Below are positions 18,195-26,605 of a DNA stretch of 64,000 nucleotides, piece by piece (within the stretch, counting starts at the first letter, position 1; each line of letters begins with the position of its first letter). The stretch is from Cognatishimia sp. 1_MG-2023. GTDB lineage: Bacteria; Pseudomonadota; Alphaproteobacteria; Rhodobacterales; Rhodobacteraceae. Both the position numbers and the translations under genes were made by a program. The notes beneath the pieces were generated by a model that worked only from the letters and a program-made list of their open reading frames with translations, searched no databases and was not told the DNA's origin. Location of the stretch: the NCBI RefSeq assembly GCF_030548175.1, contig NZ_JAUORX010000007.1:1-64000 (forward strand), in the 5' to 3' direction.

Positions 18195-19463
18195 TTACCG
18201 CTCCACCAATTTAACGCGGCTGTTGTACACGTTCATCGCGCCGGAGATTGACAGGCTGATGACAAGATACACGGCCATTAGAAGCACAACACATTCCAGC
18301 TCTCGGCCGGTTTGGTTCATGGTGATACCACCCATTGTGCCGGTGATGTCCATGTATCCAACCGCAATCGCCAGAGACGAGTTTTTGGTGAGGTTCAGAT
18401 AGTTGGAAATCATTGGCGGGATGATGACACGAAGTGCCTGAGGTAGAACAACAAGGCTCATGATGCGGCCAGAGCGCAGACCCAAAGCGCCAGCGGCTTC
18501 GGTTTGACCATGGCTGATAGCAAGAATACCACCGCGCACGATTTCTGCGATAAAGGCTGCAGTGTAGAGGGACAAAGCCAACCACAATGCGAGCAATGAG
18601 TTCCGCATGTGTGTGCCGCCTTGGAAGTTGAAACCCTTGAGTTCAGGGTAACCAAGGTGGAAGCCGAGTGCGACTAACACAGCGATCAGCGGGATGAAGA
18701 CGACTCCGAGACGTTTCCAAATGGTTGAGGGCCGAATACCGGTTGCCTCTTGGATTTTGTCAGCGCTCTGTTTGATTTTGCGGCTAAAGAACAAGCCCGC
18801 GATCAGCACAGCCATGATGGCCATGAAATCGAGAGAGATGTCAAAACGCAGGGAGCTGTCACCCAAAACATGAATATCGCCAAGAGAACGCGAGAAGAGC
18901 GCTTCGGGGATATACACGCCGCGGTTGGTGACGGCGACTGTATCAAACACCGCCATAGACGCTTCGGGGTTTTCACCGCGGAAGTCACGTGGGCTTGGAA
19001 GTGCTTCGGTCAAGATGGCCATAGCCACGATGATCCACAGCAAAACCGGCACGTTACGGAACATTTCCACGTAAACGGTCATGATGCGCGCAACAATCCA
19101 GTTCTTGGAAAGACGCAGAACACCGATAAACACACCCAGAACTGTGGCTGTGATACAGCCCAAGACTGCGACAACCAACGTATTCAACAGGCCAATGAAT
19201 GCAGCCCGGAGGTGAGAATCGCGGTTTTGATAATCAAGGAGGCGCTGGTTGATGTCATATCCAGCGGGTTCGGAAAAGAAACCAAAGGTGATTTCTTTGC
19301 CCAGCGAGTTCAAGTTATTGATCGTATTGTTGACCAGCCACGCTGCCGCGAGCATGAAAAACAGAAGTGCTATAACTTGGATTGTCGCCGAACGATACCG
19401 GGTGTCGTAAATCAGCATAGATAGCCGAAACGACTCCTTCGGAGGGTCGGTGAGAGTTGTCAT
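18195..19463 (-). CDS. bztB: Glu/Gln/Asp/Asn ABC transporter permease BztB
   Basis: 422 residues, AapQ/BztB type: N-terminal TM, long periplasmic insertion, and a C-terminal permease domain with GGILAISHGQTEAAGALG. I choose the ATG at 19463, which has GGGGAA seven bases upstream; an in-frame start 13 codons earlier is less likely. It follows bztA after a 127-base gap that contains a perfect 11-bp hairpin. Confidence 0.94.
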   Translation of the reverse strand: MTTLTDPPKESFRLSMLIYDTRYRSATIQVIALLFFMLAAAWLVNNTINNLNSLGKEITFGFFSEPAGYDINQRLLDYQNRDSHLRAAFIGLLNTLVVAVLGCITATVLGVFIGVLRLSKNWIVARIMTVYVEMFRNVPVLLWIIVAMAILTEALPSPRDFRGENPEASMAVFDTVAVTNRGVYIPEALFSRSLGDIHVLGDSSLRFDISLDFMAIMAVLIAGLFFSRKIKQSADKIQEATGIRPSTIWKRLGVVFIPLIAVLVALGFHLGYPELKGFNFQGGTHMRNSLLALWLALSLYTAAFIAEIVRGGILAISHGQTEAAGALGLRSGRIMSLVVLPQALRVIIPPMISNYLNLTKNSSLAIAVGYMDITGTMGGITMNQTGRELECVVLLMAVYLVISLSISGAMNVYNSRVKLVER

Positions 19464-19550
19464 TAAGGATGTTCCCCGTGTTTCGGCCCATTTATTTTGC
19501 ACGTCTAAAGCATGCAGGCCGATCGTTTATTCGTCGCGAATAATATGCGA

Positions 19551-19576
19551 GGGGCGCGAGATTTCTCTCGCGCCCC
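19551..19576 (-). other. Intercistronic hairpin between bztA and bztB
   Basis: GGGGCGCGAGA, four-base loop, TCTCGCGCCCC: a perfect 11-bp stem 15 bases after the bztA stop. No T-run follows on the minus strand. Such stems after binding-protein genes commonly stabilise the upstream mRNA or cause partial termination, giving more binding protein than permease. Confidence 0.8.
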
Positions 19577-19590
19577 AGGCACTTAAGTTC

Positions 19591-20607
19591 TTAGCGGAAA
19601 GGTGGAGAGTAGATCAGACCACCATCGGTCCACTGAGCGTTCAAACCACGCGCCAGACCGATTGGAGTGTTCTCGCCGATGTTCTTTTCGAACACTTCGC
19701 CGTAGTTACCACCCGCCATGATAGCGTTTTTCGCCCAGTCAGCGGACAGACCCAGCATCTCGCCCAGGTTACCTTCGGTACCCAACAGACGGTTGATTTC
19801 TGGGTTCTCTGTACCTGCGCCCATCTCTGCGATGTTTGCAGAAGTAACACCCAGCTCTTCAGCTGTGATCAGAGCATTCAGAGACCAACGAACGATGTCG
19901 CCCCACTCGTTGTCGCCGTGACGTACCAATGGGCCGAGTGGCTCTTTGGAGATGATTTCTGGCAATAGAGTGTGATCGCCTGGGTTTTCGAACGCCGCAC
20001 GTGTCGCAGCCAAGCCGGATGCGTCAGTTGTGTAAACGTCGCATGCACCAGCTAGATACTGCTGCTGTGCTTCTGCGTTTGTTTCGATTGGCACTGGCTC
20101 ATAAGAGATGCCGTTTGTGCGGAAGAAGTCCGCCAAGTTCAGCTCTGTTGTTGTACCAGTTTGGATACATACAGTTGCGCCATCGAGTTCTTTCGCAGAG
20201 GACACGCCCAGTTCTTTTGGAACCATGAAGCCTTGGCCGTCATAATAGTTCACACCAACGAAGGTGAACTTCAGGTCAACGTCACGGGAGAATGTCCATG
20301 TGGTGTTACGTGCCAACATGTCGATTTCACCGGAAGCCAACGCAGTGAAGCGTGTCTTACCAGTTGTTGGAACGAAATCTACAGCTTTCGGGTCACCCAA
20401 AACTGCGGCTGCAACAGCACGACATACGGAGACGTCAAAGCCGCCCCATTCGCCGTTTGCATCCGGAGTAGCAAAGCCCACAAGACCAGATGCAACACCA
20501 CAGCTTAGTTTGCCGCGTGCTTTAACATCGTCCAGTGTGCCAGCAGAAGCGCCAACAGCCGACAAGCAAGCAACTGCCGCGGCGCTTAGAATTACGGATT
20601 TATTCAT
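19591..20607 (-). CDS. bztA: Glu/Gln/Asp/Asn-binding periplasmic protein
   Basis: 338 residues, solute-binding protein family 3. Signal peptide 1-23 ends VGASAG. Typical AapJ/BztA segments include GKLSCGVASGLVGFA, the ligand-site region TRFTALASGEIDMLARNTTWT, and the disulfide-associated CDVYTTDASGLAA. The ATG at 20607 has AGGAAGAGG upstream. It is the first gene of bztABCD. The 203-base upstream gap to the ATP12 gene holds AT-rich promoter-like sequence (TATAAG/GATAAT) but I cannot fix the -35 box. Confidence 0.95.
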   Translation of the reverse strand: MNKSVILSAAAVACLSAVGASAGTLDDVKARGKLSCGVASGLVGFATPDANGEWGGFDVSVCRAVAAAVLGDPKAVDFVPTTGKTRFTALASGEIDMLARNTTWTFSRDVDLKFTFVGVNYYDGQGFMVPKELGVSSAKELDGATVCIQTGTTTELNLADFFRTNGISYEPVPIETNAEAQQQYLAGACDVYTTDASGLAATRAAFENPGDHTLLPEIISKEPLGPLVRHGDNEWGDIVRWSLNALITAEELGVTSANIAEMGAGTENPEINRLLGTEGNLGEMLGLSADWAKNAIMAGGNYGEVFEKNIGENTPIGLARGLNAQWTDGGLIYSPPFR

Positions 20608-20810
20608 TTTTACCTCTTCCTGATTTACCGCACATTTTTGCGCGGATTTCCCCAACCCATTCGGGTCAGTTATTATCGCCTTATAGGGTCTCGCCCCCTT
20701 AGCGAGCCTCAGTTTGGGCGGAATCATCAGGAAAGGTCAAGTGCTGGATCACCATTTTTGATCAATTGAAAGTTAGACACCAATATTGCGCTAAATTCAG
20801 GCAACACCCT

Positions 20811-21524
20811 TTATTTATTACACAATTTATAGAATCTTGCTGCGTGAATAAAGGCTGCGCGCTTTGTTTCTGCTAATGCGTGTGCTTCTTCATCAAAGCC
20901 CCAAAGCTCTTCTTGCCAGAGTTCATCGACCCTAGAATACTCCCAAAGGGTTTCAATAGGAGAATATTCTAGAATCGCTGCGAATCCTAGGACAAGTGAT
21001 CCTGAGAGGCTTACGAGGTCGTGAAAGGCTGCCAATTCGAAATTCGAGAGCGCGTGAACACGGGTTTTGAGCGCTTGTAAAGCGGCCTCGTCCTGAGCGT
21101 GAAACATAACCCCCTGCGTGGCCGTCAGACGGGCGCCTAATTCGGTAGCGGCCCACTCTAGAATTGGGTCCCAAGTTTTGGCCTGACGCTCGATCAATTC
21201 AACAGGCTCTGTCGCGCGATAGCTTAGAAGGTCCGTGCCACCATAATCGGCCAGCATGTCGGCGACCTCGGCTTTTTGCAGAGCCACTTTATCAAGGGCT
21301 GAGTTCGCCGTGCGGGTGACCGGCATGGTCATCGGGTCAACTTGTTCACCCTGTGCTTGCCATTCTTGGGCAATCGCCTCTGCCAGCGCTTGGGTTGGTA
21401 CAACAACCGGTGTTTTAGCAGGGGTTTTCAGCGTGCGACCATCCAAGGTGATGGCTAAGCCACCCTCTGTCGCCTGATAGCTTGCGTTTTCCCAAAAGCG
21501 TTTATTGGTGTTCCAGCCTGACAT
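20811..21524 (-). CDS. ATP12-family F1-ATPase assembly chaperone
   Basis: 237 residues, COG5387/ATP12. The N-terminal RFWENASYQATEGGLAITLDGRTLKTPAKTP is characteristic. ATP12 binds the F1 alpha subunit during assembly and is conserved in alphaproteobacteria and mitochondria. It lies three bases after the HAD gene, at the end of the crcB-rluC-HAD-ATP12 operon. Confidence 0.92.
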   Translation of the reverse strand: MSGWNTNKRFWENASYQATEGGLAITLDGRTLKTPAKTPVVVPTQALAEAIAQEWQAQGEQVDPMTMPVTRTANSALDKVALQKAEVADMLADYGGTDLLSYRATEPVELIERQAKTWDPILEWAATELGARLTATQGVMFHAQDEAALQALKTRVHALSNFELAAFHDLVSLSGSLVLGFAAILEYSPIETLWEYSRVDELWQEELWGFDEEAHALAETKRAAFIHAARFYKLCNK

Positions 21525-21527
21525 TGA

Positions 21528-22199
21528 TTAGCCCCAAAACGTATCCAGCACAGCGTGCAATTCATGAAAGTGAGAGATGACCACATCTGCGGCGGTCAAT
21601 TGTTCGGCGCGGTGATAGCCCCAAGTGACGCCAATCGCAAACAGACCGGCGGCTTTGGCCATCTCCATGTCATATGAGGTGTCACCAATCATCACCGCAT
21701 TTTCCCGCGCTACGCCGGTATCTGCCAATGCTTGGTGCAGCATGGCGGGATGCGGTTTGGAGGGGTGAAAATCAGCAACCTGTTGGGTGACAAACAGATT
21801 TGATAATCCGTGGCTCTCCAGCATTTTATCCAACCCACGTTTGGATTTACCGGTGGCAATGCCAAGCAAGGTCTCGGGCTGGGCATGAAGCGTGTTCACA
21901 ACATCCAGGGCGCCGGGATAAAACTGTACGCCGCCTGTTGGGCCTGCCTTGATACGGTTATGCATAAAAGCATCTTTGTAGCCCTGAACCAATGCCGCGT
22001 GCAGTTCGGCACTGCCATCCGGTACAAGATTGGGAAAGATCACCTCAAGCGATAGCCCAACCTGCCCTAGCACCTGCTCACGCGGTGGCATGGTTAACCC
22101 CTGCCCACCAAAAGCCAATTGCATGGCCGCTAGGATATGCGCTTGGCTGTCGATAAGGGTTCCATCAACGTCAAAGATAACAAGGCGGAGGTCGGTCAA
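21528..22199 (-). CDS. HAD-superfamily hydrolase, phosphoglycolate phosphatase-like
   Basis: 223 residues. HAD motif I FDVDGTLIDS, motif II ATGKSKRG, motif III Lys region HPSKPHPAM, motif IV IGDTSYDMEMAKAAG. The four-helix C1 cap is like Gph/PGMB. The substrate is not defined by sequence. It overlaps the rluC-like stop by four bases and is tightly followed by the ATP12 gene. Confidence 0.92.
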   Translation of the reverse strand: MTDLRLVIFDVDGTLIDSQAHILAAMQLAFGGQGLTMPPREQVLGQVGLSLEVIFPNLVPDGSAELHAALVQGYKDAFMHNRIKAGPTGGVQFYPGALDVVNTLHAQPETLLGIATGKSKRGLDKMLESHGLSNLFVTQQVADFHPSKPHPAMLHQALADTGVARENAVMIGDTSYDMEMAKAAGLFAIGVTWGYHRAEQLTAADVVISHFHELHAVLDTFWG

Positions 22200-23239
22200 T
22201 GCAGTTCCTCAAAGGGGTCTTCTGCGGCCATGTCCGGCGCCCAACCCAAGTTATCAAACGTATTGCCCATATGCTCTGGCAGAGGCGCATGAAAGGTCAT
22301 GACCTGACGTGTGGCAGGATGTTCAAAACTGATGGTGCGCGCATGCAGATGCAGCTTTTTGCTGATAATGCCACCCAATTGGGCACCCCATCCATCGCCA
22401 AGGTTTTCCTGACCAGAGCCGCCATATTTGCCGTCACCGGCAATGGGATGACCGATTTCAGCCATATGCACACGCAGCTGGTGCGTCCGGCCGGTGATGG
22501 GTTCCATCGCGACCCAAGAGGCGCGGCTGCCAACGCGGTAGAGCGTTGCATATTGAGTGATGGCCCGCTTCGCGCCTGGCGTATTGGAAACCTCGCGCGG
22601 ATGCAGGGCAACCATCTTTTCGCCCTCGCCGTTTTTGCCATGGCCGCCCGCCTTGACCAGACCATATTTGATCTCACCCAAATACGGCGTTGGCACGCCG
22701 GCCACAACCGCCCAGTAAATCTTGCGCGTCGCGTGGTGACGGAACGCAGCTGTTAGGTCGCTTGCCATCTTGCGGGTACGGGCCAGAACCAGAACACCAG
22801 ATGTGTCTTTATCCAAACGGTGCACCAGACGCGGCTTTTCGTCCATGTCAAATTTCAGCGCTTCAGACAGACCATCCACGTGGCGTGACTGGCCGCTGCC
22901 GCCCTGCGTGGGCAGGCCCGCTGGCTTGTTCAAAACGATCAGATGATCATCGCGATACAAAACGCAGGATTTGATCAGCTTTTCATCGGCTGCAGAAATC
23001 CGGGTTTCGGTGTGCGGCTTGCGCTCAAAATAATCCGGGATCGGGGGAATGCGCAGATTCTGACCTTCTTCCAAACGGGTCGCAGGTTTCACACGGCCCC
23101 CGTCAATGCGCAGCTCGCCCTTACGGCACATCTTTTCAATGCGGATCTGGTTGATCTGCGGGAACTTGGCTTTCAGCCAACGGTCAAGCCGCATCTCTGC
23201 ATCATCTGCAACGATCGTAATATTCTGAACACCACTCAT
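22196..23239 (-). CDS. RluA/RluC-family pseudouridine synthase
   Basis: 347 residues. N-terminal S4 RNA-binding domain (about 10-75, MRLDRWLKAKFP), then the RluA catalytic domain with PRLVHRLDKDTSGVLVLA carrying the catalytic Asp, and the C-terminal PITGRTHQLRVHMAEIGHPI. Isomerises uridine in 23S rRNA or tRNA; RluC-like specificity is suggested but not provable. The ATG at 23239 overlaps the crcB TGA (ATGA). Confidence 0.94.
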   Translation of the reverse strand: MSGVQNITIVADDAEMRLDRWLKAKFPQINQIRIEKMCRKGELRIDGGRVKPATRLEEGQNLRIPPIPDYFERKPHTETRISAADEKLIKSCVLYRDDHLIVLNKPAGLPTQGGSGQSRHVDGLSEALKFDMDEKPRLVHRLDKDTSGVLVLARTRKMASDLTAAFRHHATRKIYWAVVAGVPTPYLGEIKYGLVKAGGHGKNGEGEKMVALHPREVSNTPGAKRAITQYATLYRVGSRASWVAMEPITGRTHQLRVHMAEIGHPIAGDGKYGGSGQENLGDGWGAQLGGIISKKLHLHARTISFEHPATRQVMTFHAPLPEHMGNTFDNLGWAPDMAAEDPFEELH

Positions 23240-23613
23240 GCCCATACTCCTCGTGCGAGCCAAAACCCTAGCATCAATGCCAAGATCGAACCGATCACCG
23301 AGATCAGAACATAGCTCATTGCGGCACTGGTCTGGCCGCGTTCAAACAAAGTGACCGCTTCTAGCGAAAAGGCTGAAAAGGTGGTGAAACCACCCAAAAA
23401 CCCGGTCATTAACAATGGGCTGAACTGCATCAGGCCACGTTTGGCCAGCATCACAGCCAAGACGCCCATTGCGAATGACCCGATGATATTCACCGTGATC
23501 ACACCCAAAGGAAATCCTGTCCCCAAAAGACGCCCAACACCCAATCCGGTGAGATACCGCAGCATAGCGCCGCCAGCCCCGCCAAGGGCCACATATATCA
23601 GGTTGATAAGCAT
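23236..23613 (-). CDS. crcB: Fluoride channel CrcB/Fluc
   Basis: 125 residues, four membrane helices. Fluc signatures: GGAGGAMLRYL, GTFxVNxxG-type VNIIGSFAMG, and GFLGGFTTFSAFS with the pore Phe residues. Exports toxic fluoride as a dual-topology dimer. No fluoride riboswitch pattern was recognised in the short upstream gap, which contains a REP-like element. It heads the crcB-rluC-HAD-ATP12 operon with overlapping stop/start codons. Confidence 0.95.
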   Translation of the reverse strand: MLINLIYVALGGAGGAMLRYLTGLGVGRLLGTGFPLGVITVNIIGSFAMGVLAVMLAKRGLMQFSPLLMTGFLGGFTTFSAFSLEAVTLFERGQTSAAMSYVLISVIGSILALMLGFWLARGVWA

Positions 23614-23672
23614 CCCGCGTCTCTGTCGTCTGACCGATCTTTTGTCAAGCGAAACACCCCCTCTTCATCTTT

Positions 23673-23728
23673 CCCAAAATACTCTGGGGGGAATTGAGCC
23701 ACAGGCTCAAGGGGGGCAAAGCCCCCTT
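23673..23728. repeat. REP-like element with ACTCTGGGG core, copy 1
   Basis: CCAAAATACTCTGGGG is followed by two small stems, TTGAGCC-ACA-GGCTCAA (23694-23710) and GGGGGGC-AAA-GCCCCC (23711-23726), which abut the rarA stop codon. The same arrangement occurs at 26528-26592 in opposite orientation. Likely an extragenic palindrome that also acts as a 3' stem for rarA. Confidence 0.75.
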
Positions 23729-25037
23729 ATCCGTTTCGCTTCTCGCGCAGCTTGGCGAAATACTCGACACGTTTCTTCAGATCACGTTCAAAGCCACGTT
23801 CTACCGGCTCATAGAACGCGGGGCGCTTCATGCCGTCGGGGAAGTAGTTCTGGCCGGAAAACCCATCCTCGGCGTCATGATCATAGTCATAGCCTTTGCC
23901 GTATCCCTGATCTTCCATCAGTGAGGTCGGCGCATTTAGGATGTGTTTGGGCGGCATCTGTGATCCGGTTTTACGGGCAGACACACGCGCGGCTTTGTAG
24001 GCTTTGTAGACACCATTGGATTTCGGGGCGAGCGCAAGATAGACCAAGGCCTGCGCCAGCGCCAATTCACCCTCGGGAGAGCCGAGGCGTTCGAATGTGT
24101 TCCATGCCTCAAGGCAAACGGATTGCGCTTGTGGGTCTGCGAGACCTACGTCTTCGACAGCCATTCGCGTGATCCGGCGCGCCAGATAGCGGGGGTCTTC
24201 GCCGCCTTCGAGCATGCGGGCAAACCAATAGAGCGCCGCGTCAGGATCAGAGCCGCGCATGGATTTATGCAGGGCTGAGATCAGGTTGTAATGCTCTTCG
24301 CCATTCTTGTCGTATTTGGCGGCGCGTTTCATCAGGCGTTTGCCTAAGTCTTCGCTGTTTAACGCGACGCTGACTTTCCAAGCGGCCACTTGTTCGATGA
24401 GGTTGAGAAGCGCCCGCCCATCGCCGTCTGCCATATTATGCAAGGCCGCGCGGGCGCCTGCGTCTAGGGGCAGAGGTTTGCCAAGGTCTGCTTCAGCGCG
24501 TTGGGTCAGGGCCTCAAGGTCGTCGTCGCCAAGGCGTTCCAGCACGAGCACCTGTGCGCGTGACATGACCGCGGCGTTTAGTTCAAAGCTGGGGTTTTCG
24601 GTGGTGGCGCCGACAAGCAGGATGGTGCCGTCTTCCATGTGCGGCAAGAACCCGTCCTGTTGGGCTTTGTTAAAGCGGTGGATTTCGTCCACGAACAGCA
24701 GGGTGCCCTGCCCGTTTTGGCGGCGGATTTTGGCGGCTTCGAAGACTTTGCGCAATTCAGGCACGCCGGTGAAGATCGCGCTGATTTGCACGAAATGCAG
24801 ATCGGTTTCTTGTGCCAGCAGCCGCGCGATGGTGGTTTTACCCACGCCCGGCGGGCCCCAGAAAATCAAAGAGCTTAGGGAGCCAGATTCCAGCATCACA
24901 CCAAGCGGCGCATCAGGGCCAAGGACTTGAGCTTGGCCGATCACTTCGGACAAGGATTTTGGGCGCAGCCGATCCGCTAAGGGACGTGGTGCGTTTGATG
25001 CCTCGGCTGCGGGTGGGTCTCCGAAAAGGTCGGTCAT
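23727..25037 (-). CDS. rarA: Replication-associated recombination protein A (RarA/MgsA)
   Basis: 436 residues, clamp-loader-like AAA+ ATPase acting at stalled forks. Walker A GPPGVGKT at 61-68, Walker B LLFVDEIHRF, sensor-1 VGATTENPSFELN, and the C-terminal tetramerisation region (HKSMRGSDPDAALYW). Its start is three bases after the protease gene, and it ends at a REP-like stem. Confidence 0.95.
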   Translation of the reverse strand: MTDLFGDPPAAEASNAPRPLADRLRPKSLSEVIGQAQVLGPDAPLGVMLESGSLSSLIFWGPPGVGKTTIARLLAQETDLHFVQISAIFTGVPELRKVFEAAKIRRQNGQGTLLFVDEIHRFNKAQQDGFLPHMEDGTILLVGATTENPSFELNAAVMSRAQVLVLERLGDDDLEALTQRAEADLGKPLPLDAGARAALHNMADGDGRALLNLIEQVAAWKVSVALNSEDLGKRLMKRAAKYDKNGEEHYNLISALHKSMRGSDPDAALYWFARMLEGGEDPRYLARRITRMAVEDVGLADPQAQSVCLEAWNTFERLGSPEGELALAQALVYLALAPKSNGVYKAYKAARVSARKTGSQMPPKHILNAPTSLMEDQGYGKGYDYDHDAEDGFSGQNYFPDGMKRPAFYEPVERGFERDLKKRVEYFAKLREKRNG

Positions 25038-25040
25038 GGA

Positions 25041-26423
25041 TTATAGTCTAAACCGCATCACAACGCGTTGCGAGCCTCGTTGTACTTCGATGGCCAAGCG
25101 ACGTTCTGCTTGGCGTAGGGCTGCTTCCACAGAGGCAGGATCGGTGATCTCTGTGCCATCGATACTGCGCAGGATGTCGCCACGGCGCAGGCCAGCGCGG
25201 GCGCCGATGTCGCCGGGGTTTTCGACGATCACACCGTTGATATGCAGCGGCAGATTGTAGGCGGCGATGATGGCAGGGTTGACGTTGGATAGCACCATGC
25301 CGGGGATCGCAGAACGGCGGGTGGTTTCGATGGTGTCGCGTGCCGGGGATTCTGGGGCGGCTTCAAGGGCGACCGTGACAGTGCGCGGTTCGCCATCAAT
25401 GATGCCCGAGATTTTGGCGGTGGTGCCTAGACCTGCGACGGACATGCGAAAGACCATTTCAGCGCCATCTGTGACTGGCAGACCATCGACCGCAAGGATC
25501 ACGTCGCCTGCGGAAATACCAGCGGCTTTGAATGGGCTGGCGGGGTGAAGATCAGAGATTAACACGCCGATTGGGCGATCAAGGCCGATGCTATTGGCGA
25601 TGTCCGCATCCACGGGTTGGCCGGATGCGCCCGCCCATGGTTTTTCAAATTGCTCATTGCCTGCTTTGGCTTGCTTCACGAATTGCGCGACCAGATTGGC
25701 CGGGATCGCAAAGCCGATGCCGTTGCTACCGCCGGAGCGCGTGAGGATGCGGGTGTTGATGCCGATCAGATCGCCGTTCACATCCACAAGCGCGCCGCCG
25801 GAATTGCCCGGGTTAATCGGTGCGTCGGTTTGGATGAAATACCCCTGCCCTGTGCCTGCGGCCGCGCCAGAACGCGCAAGGCCCGAGACGATGCCGCTGC
25901 TGACAGTTTGGCCAACGCCGAATGGGTTGCCGATGGCGAGGGTGAGCTCGCCCACTTCGACGTTATCGCTGTCACGAAGCGGAAGGTATGGCATGTCTTC
26001 GGCCGCATCCATTTGTAGGATGGCAAGGTCGTTGGCCTGATCCGAGAGCAGGACTTGGGCTGTGAATTCGCGGCGGTCGTTCAGCACCACCCGAATGTCT
26101 GTGGCCATGCCGACGACGTGGTAGTTCGACACGATGATGCCGTCGGCAGATAGGATCACGCCTGAGCCGAGAGAGTTCTGAACCTCTGGCCGGGTGGTGC
26201 CGAAATCGCGGAAGAGGTTTTGGAAAAACGGATCGCCGTTAAAGGGACTTTCGCGCACGGCCACCACGCGTTTGGCGTAGATGTTCACCACAGCGGGGGC
26301 GGCTTGTTTCACCAAAGGGGCGAAACCAAGTGAGATTTCGGCCTGACTTGTTGGGATTTTCGTCTCGGCGGATGCGAGGGTGGCAAGGCTGAGGGTAAGA
26401 GCCGTTAGGACTGCGCGGATCAT
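25041..26423 (-). CDS. DegQ/DegP-like periplasmic serine protease
   Basis: 460 residues, HtrA/Do family. Signal peptide 1-19 (ATLASA). Catalytic triad visible: His102 (SNYHVVG), Asp132 (NDLAILQ) and Ser208 in PGNSGGALVD. Two PDZ domains follow (about 265-350 and 370-455). It degrades or chaperones misfolded envelope proteins. The ATG at 26423 has GGAGAG upstream; a longer frame to 26561 reads into a REP-like element. Three bases separate it from rarA. Confidence 0.94.
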   Translation of the reverse strand: MIRAVLTALTLSLATLASAETKIPTSQAEISLGFAPLVKQAAPAVVNIYAKRVVAVRESPFNGDPFFQNLFRDFGTTRPEVQNSLGSGVILSADGIIVSNYHVVGMATDIRVVLNDRREFTAQVLLSDQANDLAILQMDAAEDMPYLPLRDSDNVEVGELTLAIGNPFGVGQTVSSGIVSGLARSGAAAGTGQGYFIQTDAPINPGNSGGALVDVNGDLIGINTRILTRSGGSNGIGFAIPANLVAQFVKQAKAGNEQFEKPWAGASGQPVDADIANSIGLDRPIGVLISDLHPASPFKAAGISAGDVILAVDGLPVTDGAEMVFRMSVAGLGTTAKISGIIDGEPRTVTVALEAAPESPARDTIETTRRSAIPGMVLSNVNPAIIAAYNLPLHINGVIVENPGDIGARAGLRRGDILRSIDGTEITDPASVEAALRQAERRLAIEVQRGSQRVVMRFRL

Positions 26424-26527
26424 GGTCTCTCCTGACGTGTTATTCAGGATATGCGGTGAAGATCGTGCGATTGCAAGGGGATCACGCAGTTGGGAAGTGG
26501 ACGGCGCTTTGCCCCGCCTGATTGGAA

Positions 26528-26592
26528 AGAGGGGCTGTGCCCCTCTGGGCCTGCGGCCCATTCACCCCAGAGTATTTTTGCAAAGGTGAATG
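26528..26592. repeat. REP-like element with ACTCTGGGG core, copy 2
   Basis: AGAGGGGC-TGT-GCCCCTCT, then TGGGCC-TGC-GGCCCA, then CCCCAGAGTATTTTTG: the reverse orientation of the element at 23673-23728. It fills the gap between the protease gene and the end of the flavocytochrome gene. Confidence 0.75.
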
Positions 26593-26605
26593 GGCGGGTT
26601 TTGGA

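Noticed and set aside
18750-19424. 224-codon plus-strand frame opposite bztB
   Set aside because: Antisense shadow; the His/Asp-rich translation mirrors permease codons.
23614-23672. Possible fluoride riboswitch before crcB
   Set aside because: The short gap shows no recognisable riboswitch core; the structure there is a REP-like element.
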